In this document: positions 33,382 to 38,814 of the stretch, in pieces
How the letters are laid out: each line of letters opens with the position of its first letter
Numbering within the stretch: position 1 is the first letter of the stretch
Assembly: GCF_900103535.1 (NCBI RefSeq)
Contig: NZ_FNHQ01000024.1
Location: 1-38,814 of the forward strand
Origin: Megasphaera paucivorans
Lineage (GTDB): Bacteria > Bacillota > Negativicutes > Veillonellales > Megasphaeraceae
DNA: 38,814 nt
Direction: 5' to 3'
Notes under the pieces: generated by a model
Database searches by the model: none
Seen by the model: only the letters and a program-made list of their open reading frames with translations
What the model was told of the DNA's origin: nothing
Translations under genes and position numbers: made by a program

Positions 33382-33578
33382 AAATACACTATCCTCCTTT
33401 AATATTTTTAATTATTATTTTCTAAAATATAATTAAATATTAATTGTGAATAATTTATACGATTGAAATACTAATGCATCTCCTTTTTTTGTGAAATTAA
33501 AAGCACTTAATCTGTCATGCTAAACTACAGTTTTGTATATTACGTAATTAAAAGTCTATAAAATTAGATACGAGATTT

Positions 33579-33609
33579 TTCACCAAAACTGATAAAACCC
33601 AATTTTACT
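33579..33609 (-). pseudogene. Decayed 5' stub of the DUF1932 dehydrogenase gene
   Basis: On the minus strand, just behind rraA copy B, the frame reads VKLGFISFGE, matching MKLGFIGFGE at the start of the intact gene (30178). The start codon is lost (GTA in place of ATG) and similarity stops after about 10 codons. The stub shows that the duplication once reached into this gene. The rest of 33382-33578 is AT-rich with no gene. Confidence 0.75.
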
Positions 33610-33647
33610 TTTTCTTTCGCCTCTCTAATCAATCTTATACTGACACA

Positions 33648-34325
33648 TTAAATAATTTCACAACCAATTTCTTCAAGTTTTTCATCAACCCATGGACGCA
33701 CATAAGAACATTCATTCACAATTTTATCCATAATACCTGCTTCTTTTTCCATGACCTGTTTTGTTTTGGCCGCTAATTCTTCTGCTTCTTCTGGCTTTAT
33801 AACAATGATGCCATCGCCATCTCCTATAATAATGTCGCCAGGGCAAATCACTTTACCACCGAATGAAATTACCGTATTAATTTCTCCGGGACCATTTTTA
33901 TATGGCCCATTGGGAATAGCCCCTTTTGCATATACAGGAAAATCCATTGCTGCAATTTCATCATAATCGCGGATAACTCCATCGAGAATAACCCCGGCAA
34001 GTCCACGTTTATGACAATACGTAATCATAAGTTCTCCGAAAATAGCACGAGTTACATCCCCGCCGGCATCAATGACGATAACATCCCCAGGCTGTGCCAT
34101 ATCCATTGCTTTGTGAAACATAAGATTGTCGCCTTCCGGAACTTTTACGGTAAATGCGGTTCCCAAAAGCGGTGTCTTATTCATAGGAACAATATCCGAA
34201 CGAACCGCTGCCGTCCGATTCATACAATCATCAATATTAGCTACAGGCATCCCCTTGAATAACTCGACAACCTTACGATCCGGTCTTTTAAAATCCTTAA
34301 TAATTTTGCATCCAACATTTCCCAT
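33648..34325 (-). CDS. RraA/HMG-aldolase-family protein, copy B
   Basis: The protein has 225 residues and is identical to copy A except for one Val-to-Ile change (GDIIIGDG). It has the same metal and substrate motifs and the same AGGAGG site. Most of the roughly dozen base changes are silent, so both copies have been kept functional or are recently duplicated. It is the last gene of module 3, after the Ldh2-type dehydrogenase and MFS genes, where it would cleave or decarboxylate the 2-oxo acid made by the dehydrogenase (inference). Confidence 0.9.
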   Translation of the reverse strand: MGNVGCKIIKDFKRPDRKVVELFKGMPVANIDDCMNRTAAVRSDIVPMNKTPLLGTAFTVKVPEGDNLMFHKAMDMAQPGDVIVIDAGGDVTRAIFGELMITYCHKRGLAGVILDGVIRDYDEIAAMDFPVYAKGAIPNGPYKNGPGEINTVISFGGKVICPGDIIIGDGDGIIVIKPEEAEELAAKTKQVMEKEAGIMDKIVNECSYVRPWVDEKLEEIGCEII

Positions 34326-34378
34326 TATACTGTGCCTCCTAATAAGTTAAATATATATTGTCAATCTGTAAAACCATG

Positions 34379-35737
34379 TTAAGAATTTGATTTGTTTGCT
34401 GTCATATCCCCAGTAAGCGGTTCAACAATAGTAAACAAGACTATTAAAGTAACAAGACTACAAAGAGATAAAAAAATGAATACCGTATTCCAATTGAACA
34501 CGTCAAGGATAAACCCTACAACTAATGGAGCAACAGCCCCGCCAAATTGACCGCCTGTATTGACAATAGACATCGCAATGGGATATTTTTCTTTACTAGT
34601 GAGTCCCATTGGGTAAACCATAAAGGCGGAATAACCAAGGTTTAAGAAAATGCCGGCAATAAGAAGCAACATTCCCATATAGAAAGAGTCATTGGGTGAA
34701 GTAATCATAAGGTACATCATGATTGCGGTTGTAAGTGCGGTAACAATCATCATTGGTTTACGGCGCTTAGCGAGAATTCGGTCAGAAATCCATCCACCTA
34801 ATAAGTTCCCGATAACAGCACCAATCCAAGGTGCCGAAGCAACGAATCCCATTTTCATAATAGAGAAGTGTTTTACCGTTACAAGATACGTGGGAATCCA
34901 TGCATACAGAACATATACGATACCTGCAATAAAGAAATATCCAATGGCCGCCCCCCAAACATTCCATGAAGTGAGAATTTGATGGGTTGTATCTAGTTCG
35001 GCTGTCTTTTTCGAACGAATAAGTGTGTCTAGCCAACCAAATGAAAAAGCGTGGCTTTTTTCTTCGGATTCCTTTGTAATATCATTTTCATTTTTAATGT
35101 ATTCCTGTTCGACTTCATTGCAATATTTACTTTCTTCTGGTTTATTTCGTACGAAGATAAGCCAAATAATGGCAAAAACAATTCCTGGTACGGCACAAAT
35201 ATAAAAAATCGGACGCCATCCCCAATTGGCAATAATAAGTGCTGACAATAAAGGAACAAGAACTGGACCAAATTTTGCACCCGCTAAGAAAATACCGGAA
35301 GCAGTTCCTTTTTCTTTTGCCGGAAACCAGTTGTTAATAGTTGTTGTGATTCCTACGGGAAGCGCAGCTTCTGAAAGTCCGAGTCCAAGCCGTAATCCTT
35401 TGAGCGCAAACGCAGAATTAGCAGTTCCCATAAAACCGGTAAATACAGAGGTAGCAATTAAGGCCCATGAAAAAATCTTATGCACACCCAATTTGCTAAA
35501 CATGAATCCCGCAGGAACTTGTGCCAGTGCATACCCTACAGAAAATAAACTGGCAATAGCGCCTGCTTCTGTATTTGTCATTTGAAATTCCTGCCGCAAA
35601 AAAGGAAGAGCTACGCCCAGATTTGAACGATCTGCCGAGGCCACTGTGTAAATTAAAAAAATAAGAGAAATAATGAACCAACGAAATTTAGTTGCTTTTT
35701 TTGTTCCAGAGAGTGATTGCGCGTTAACTTGTGACAT
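34379..35737 (-). CDS. MFS transporter, anion:cation symporter (ACS) family
   Basis: The protein has 452 residues and twelve membrane segments. VASADRSNLGVALPFLRQEF is the TM1-2 signature. It is closely related to the module 1 transporter (25635-26960) over its full length. AGGAGG precedes the ATG. It lies 21 bp after the dehydrogenase gene and 53 bp before rraA copy B. It probably imports the hydroxy acid oxidised by the dehydrogenase. Confidence 0.9.
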   Translation of the reverse strand: MSQVNAQSLSGTKKATKFRWFIISLIFLIYTVASADRSNLGVALPFLRQEFQMTNTEAGAIASLFSVGYALAQVPAGFMFSKLGVHKIFSWALIATSVFTGFMGTANSAFALKGLRLGLGLSEAALPVGITTTINNWFPAKEKGTASGIFLAGAKFGPVLVPLLSALIIANWGWRPIFYICAVPGIVFAIIWLIFVRNKPEESKYCNEVEQEYIKNENDITKESEEKSHAFSFGWLDTLIRSKKTAELDTTHQILTSWNVWGAAIGYFFIAGIVYVLYAWIPTYLVTVKHFSIMKMGFVASAPWIGAVIGNLLGGWISDRILAKRRKPMMIVTALTTAIMMYLMITSPNDSFYMGMLLLIAGIFLNLGYSAFMVYPMGLTSKEKYPIAMSIVNTGGQFGGAVAPLVVGFILDVFNWNTVFIFLSLCSLVTLIVLFTIVEPLTGDMTANKSNS

Positions 35738-35758
35738 ATCGAGTCCTCCTAAAAAATG

Positions 35759-36799
35759 TTACAGTTCAAATTTAACGTTTAATTCTTTACAAGCTTGTTT
35801 TAATTCCTGTATTGTTACATCTGCCAAATGAATTCCCTGTTTCAGGCTAGTTTGTTTTTTCCTGAGTTCGATTTCGCCGGGAAGAAAAATTTCTTTTACT
35901 CCCGCTCCTTTTGGATTTGCTTTTACACTCAAAATAAATTCATCCATATGATTTTTAAATTCATCAATATCTTGAAAAAAGGCAATGTTGATCGCTCCAA
36001 AATAATGACTAGTATAACTAGGATGTTCAAAATCAGCATTTAAATCATTGATATCCGTTGTAAACATAGATCCACTTAAAATCCCGGTCAACACTTCAAT
36101 TACAGTTGAAATCGAATATCCTTTAGGACCTGCAAAAGGAAGTACGGTACCTTCAAGAGCTGCTTGTGCATCCGTTGTATCCCGACCATTTTTATCCCGA
36201 GCCCAACCAAGAGGAATCGGTTCTCCTTTTTTTGCTGCCAAAATAATTTTACCGCGAGCAACTAGTGATGTTGCCATATCTGCTACAATAGGCAAACATT
36301 TTCCTGCTGGAATTGCAAAAGCAAAGGGACTTGTTCCAAACATGGCCTTTTTGCCACCCCAAGGCGCAACACGTGCGGGACCATTGCTGCCAACGAAACC
36401 AATCATATCTTCCATTACTGCCAGTTGGGCATAATATGCTGCTGCAGAAAAATGATTGGAGTTACAAACGGTAATAAAAGAAATCCCCGTATTTCTTGCT
36501 TTATCAATGGCTATTTGCATTACTTTATAGCTTGCCGCAGCTCCCATACTATTATTTGCATCAATCAAGGCAGAACCCGGAGCTTCTTTAAGAATATCAA
36601 GTTTTACATCCGGTCTGACCAAACCAAGACGAAGACGTTTCAAATATACCGCCATTCGTGTTGCCCCATGCGAGCTAACGCCCTTTAAATCTGCATCATT
36701 CAAGTTGTCGGCGTTACGAAAAGCTTCGTCTTTGGGAACGCCTGCAGCTTCAAACAAATTCTGACATAAGACTCGCAGTTTTTTACTGTCAACAAGCAT
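35759..36799 (-). CDS. Malate/L-lactate/sulfolactate dehydrogenase-family enzyme (Ldh2 family)
   Basis: The protein has about 346 residues and the Ldh2 (YiaK/ComC/MdhII) fold, which is not the Rossmann fold. Landmarks are KGVSSHGATRMAVYLKRL, the catalytic histidine in VCNSNHFSAAAYYAQLA, SNGPARVAPWGGKKAMFGTS and PFAFAIPAGKCLPIVADMAT, and GPKGYSISTVIEVLTG. The family oxidises 2-hydroxy acids such as malate, sulfolactate, ureidoglycolate or 2,3-diketogulonate with NAD(P). Two ATGs (36811, 36808) abut the AAAGG site. The ATG at 36799 (MLVDSKKLRVL) aligns better with the family. It is the first gene of module 3 and divergent from the broken lysR. Confidence 0.88.
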   Translation of the reverse strand: MLVDSKKLRVLCQNLFEAAGVPKDEAFRNADNLNDADLKGVSSHGATRMAVYLKRLRLGLVRPDVKLDILKEAPGSALIDANNSMGAAASYKVMQIAIDKARNTGISFITVCNSNHFSAAAYYAQLAVMEDMIGFVGSNGPARVAPWGGKKAMFGTSPFAFAIPAGKCLPIVADMATSLVARGKIILAAKKGEPIPLGWARDKNGRDTTDAQAALEGTVLPFAGPKGYSISTVIEVLTGILSGSMFTTDINDLNADFEHPSYTSHYFGAINIAFFQDIDEFKNHMDEFILSVKANPKGAGVKEIFLPGEIELRKKQTSLKQGIHLADVTIQELKQACKELNVKFEL

Positions 36800-36847
36800 A
36801 TATACCATCATCCTTTACTAAAAAGTATGCAATGTATTACCTGGTGT

Positions 36848-36880
36848 CATTTTACAGTACTCTGTATATGAAGTAAAATG
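36848..36880. promoter_or_regulatory. Inverted repeat between the Ldh2 gene and the broken lysR
   Basis: CATTTTAC (36848-36855) and GTAAAATG (36873-36880) form perfect 8-bp arms 17 bases apart, between the two divergent starts. The placing fits a LysR binding site. Confidence 0.4.
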
Positions 36881-36939
36881 AATATTATAAGGTTGAATAA
36901 TTAAATATTTTCATATATAGTTTAAAAAAGGCGGTATAT

Positions 36940-37819
36940 ATGCACATTCATGACATTCAAGCATTTTTAACAGTTACAAAAACGCGTAATATCAGTAGAG
37001 CTGCTGACCGTTTATTTATATCTCAAACAGCCGTTACTCATCGACTAAAAAATTTAGAAGATGAATTAGGGGTGACACTTTTAGCTAGAGGCCGCGGTAT
37101 GAAAGAAATAGAAATAACCCCTTCGGGACAAGATTTTTTACCTATTGCCAAAAGATGGGACGCTCTTTGGGATGAAGTAGGCCATTTTAAAAAACAAGGA
37201 GAAAAACTTGCTTTATCTTTTGGATCTGTTCAAACACTTAACGGGTATATATTCCCCCCCCTTATTTGATAATCTTATTAAACATATTCCAAAAATAAAC
37301 TTGGCGATCCATACCGAACATACGGCGGAGTTATATCCGTTAGTAGAACAACGACAAATTGATGTAGCAGTAGCTTGGCAAAAAATTGTATATCCCAATG
37401 TTATTTGCTCGGAATGGAAAGAGACTCCCATGGTTATGCTAAAAAATGGCTCTCCCAAATATGCCGGAATCATTGTTGCAGAAAACAAGAAGCTTGACAC
37501 AAATAAAGAATTATATATTCCATGGACACCTAATTTTAAATCTTGGCATGATGAACATTGGCCAACGGGTTACTATGACCCTATACATATCACTGGGGCT
37601 CCTCTTGTACTGCAGCTCATAAAAGATAATGATTATTGGGCTATTGTTCCACTCTGGCTTGCTAACTATGCAGTAAGTTTCGGTGGATATACCTATAGCC
37701 TTCTTTCGGATCCACCAGATCCGTTAACTGCATATATTATTACACATAAATATCTTCGACCTAGTACAGAAAAAAGTTTGCGAGTATTTTATTATTACTT
37801 AAACAAGTTGGAAGTATAA
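36940..37819 (+). pseudogene. LysR-family regulator, frame broken at a C8 tract (pseudogene or phase-variable)
   Basis: The first frame (36940-37269, 109 residues) carries the complete LysR helix-turn-helix: AFLTVTKTRNISRAADRLFI and SQTAVTHRLKNLEDELG. It then runs to LNGYIFPPLI and stops at a TGA right after a tract of eight C. The effector domain continues in the next frame (FDNLIKHIPKINLAIHTEHT to the stop at 37819). With seven C the reading would be YIFPPLFDNLIKH, matching the homologous YLFPEFY region of the LysR at 28138. The intact protein would have about 292 residues. Everything else looks well preserved. It is divergent from module 3, which it should control. Confidence 0.85.
37254..37261 (+). 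repeat. C8 homopolymer inside the lysR coding region
   Basis: A run of eight C in otherwise AT-rich DNA lies exactly at the point where the LysR frame breaks. Loss of one C (or gain of two) restores the full-length frame. Confidence 0.9.
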
Positions 37820-37871
37820 TAACTTTAAAAACTTTAAATAAGAAATAGCATAGCTACTATAAAAAATAATG

Positions 37872-37905
37872 GGGGTAAGACAGACTTGTTTGTCTGTCTT
37901 ACCCC
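37872..37905. terminator. Hairpin after the broken lysR
   Basis: Perfect 14-bp arms GGGGTAAGACAGAC (37872-37885) and GTCTGTCTTACCCC (37892-37905) with a 6-base loop lie 50 bp after the stop codon. No long T-run follows, so termination may be partial. Between here and 38091 I see no gene. Confidence 0.55.
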
Positions 37906-38091
37906 ATTGTCAATAAAAAATAGACATAATCACATACAGTCCCTACGATCAACACGCTTCAACCGGATCAGATACGGATGATACATGATGTCCAGTTCTA
38001 TTATATTGAATAATTTTTCATCAAATTAGTGTCCCTAGTTGATTTACAGTCTTAATAAAGAAGCTCGCCTATTTGTATTCGTTCAACTATC

Positions 38092-38451
38092 TCATAATTT
38101 CAAAGCCATACACGTACTCGACATCGGGCATACATCACCGAGGGCTGAAGTCGTTAAAATATCAGACGGTATATCGTTTCGGTCTATGGGAACAAAGCCA
38201 TATGTACATAAATAATCAACAGCAGTATTCGTTAATAAATAGGCCGTATCGCATCTATGGTGTCGTACATTGTTTAATACATGTTCTATTAGTTGCTTTG
38301 CTATTCCTCTTTTTTTAAATGGCGGATATACGGCTAATGACCGCAGTAAAGCAGACGTATTATAAATTTCAAAACCTAAGACGCCCATAGAAGGCGCACT
38401 AAATTCTGTGTAAACTCCATATAGTGGTGCAAAATAATAAGAACGTACGAG
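38092..38451 (-). pseudogene. N-terminally truncated GNAT acetyltransferase, ArsN2-like
   Basis: On the minus strand, from an internal ATG at 38388, the frame reads MGVLGFEIYNTSALLRSLAV, then YPPFKKRGIAKQLIEHVL (the acetyl-CoA loop R/K-x-x-G-x-A), YLLTNTAVDYLCTYGF and a C-terminal DVCPMSSTCM. The CPxSxxCM tail and ALLRSLAV block are typical of ArsN2 arsenic-associated N-acetyltransferases. About 45 N-terminal residues of the GNAT fold are missing. The open frame upstream (to 38451) has no start codon or ribosome binding site and runs into the presumed IS256 end. It is most likely cut by the insertion and non-functional. Confidence 0.6.
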
Positions 38452-38509
38452 TCAGCGGCTATATCGTTGGCTCGTTTTCAATATAACCACAAGGGCATAC
38501 CCCTGTCAA

Positions 38510-38814
38510 TCAATCCGGTATCCGATCTGCAAAATACACCGCGAGTTGTGCATGAATCTTGCTCCAATCAGGCCGTCGCCCCGTCCATTTTTTAGTAATA
38601 TCCATCATAGCTAAATACAGCATTTTGAGCAAACTGTCATCCGTTGGGAATACAGACTTTGCTTTTGTCACTTTTCGTAGCTGCCGGTTAAATCCTTCGA
38701 TGGCATTGGTAGTATAAATCAGGCGGCGTAGTTCCTCTGGATACTTAAAATAAGGACTTAAATTTGCCCAGTTTGATCTCCAAGATAACGTAATGGATGG
38801 ATATTTAGTATCCC
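38510..38814 (-). mobile_element. IS256-family transposase, 3' part only
   Basis: From the window edge to the TGA at 38512-38510 the minus strand encodes the last 101 residues of a mutator-type transposase. TTNAIEGFNRQLRKVTKAKS holds the catalytic Glu of the DDE triad, followed by FPTDDSLLKMLYLAMMDITK, KWTGRRPDWSKIHAQLAVYF and ADRIPD at the end. The N-terminal part is outside the window. The IS end lies in 38389-38509, where an imperfect inverted repeat (GAGTCAGCG/CGTTGGCTC, about 38449-38474) is seen. The exact terminus cannot be set. Confidence 0.88.

Larger units (their letters stand above)
33579..34354. repeat. Direct repeat copy B (rraA plus remnant of the DUF1932 gene)
   Basis: This is the partner of 30149-30924. 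The two same-direction repeats flank the MFS and amidohydrolase genes. Recombination between them would delete or amplify a 3430-bp unit containing MFS, amidohydrolase and one rraA. Confidence 0.9.

Noticed and set aside
30218-34325. RraA proteins as RNase E inhibitors
   Set aside because: The operon context with dehydrogenases and acid transporters favours the HMG-aldolase/decarboxylase branch of the family.
1-38814. CRISPR arrays, tRNA, rRNA, phage genes or toxin-antitoxin pairs
   Set aside because: I looked for regularly spaced repeats, tRNA-like T-loop sequences and typical small gene pairs and found none that held up.

Overview
The window is AT-rich, with strong GGAGG-type ribosome binding sites, tight co-directional operons and fermentation-type enzymes. 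This suggests an anaerobic low-GC Bacillota, possibly a Negativicute; the lineage is an inference from gene content only. It looks like an accessory metabolic region. It starts inside an ISLre2-type transposase, ends inside an IS256-type transposase, and has little housekeeping content apart from a branched-chain aminotransferase.

Layout. 1-249: 5' end of an ISLre2 transposase. 551-2947: an amino-acid permease and a KDPG-aldolase-like protein fused to a VOC-like domain; the aldolase half lacks the Schiff-base lysine. 3283-4320: ilvE. 4660-8736: a four-gene minus-strand operon encoding a BKACE/KCE-type beta-keto acid cleavage enzyme, a 3-hydroxyacid dehydrogenase, an AtoE-type transporter and acetoacetate decarboxylase. 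It has a candidate sigma-54 promoter, a cluster of palindromic upstream sites and its own sigma-54 activator (9009-11051). 11426-12149: an unknown protein apparently frameshifted away from its signal peptide. 12413-17822: an anchored polysaccharide deacetylase and a MoxR / DUF58 / transglutaminase (TgpA-like) operon. 18323-20535: a usp-MFS-marR operon with a consensus promoter and an inverted-repeat operator. 20859-23691: a C-S lyase / symporter / RidA operon divergent from a second MarR regulator (23947-24504).

24653-37819 holds three importer-plus-dehydrogenase-plus-aldolase modules. Module 1 is a DRE-TIM aldolase, an ACS-type MFS and a D-2-hydroxyacid dehydrogenase, with a divergent LysR. 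Module 2 is an MFS, an amidohydrolase, an RraA/HMG aldolase and a DUF1932-type dehydrogenase. Module 3 is an Ldh2-family dehydrogenase, an MFS and a second RraA, with a divergent LysR broken at a C8 tract. The two RraA genes sit in about 775-bp direct repeats (about 98% identical in the coding part) spaced 3430 bp apart; the second repeat still carries a decayed 5' stub of the DUF1932 gene. An N-terminally truncated ArsN2-like acetyltransferase lies against the IS256 end.

How it fits together (inference): most genes serve import and oxidation of small organic acids and amino acids, followed by carbon-carbon or carbon-sulfur cleavage to acyl-CoA, pyruvate, acetone or sulfide. Each unit has its own regulator. 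The most notable items are the sigma-54-controlled hydroxyacid-to-acetone operon, the lysine-less aldolase/VOC fusion, the possibly phase-variable LysR and the direct-repeat cassette.
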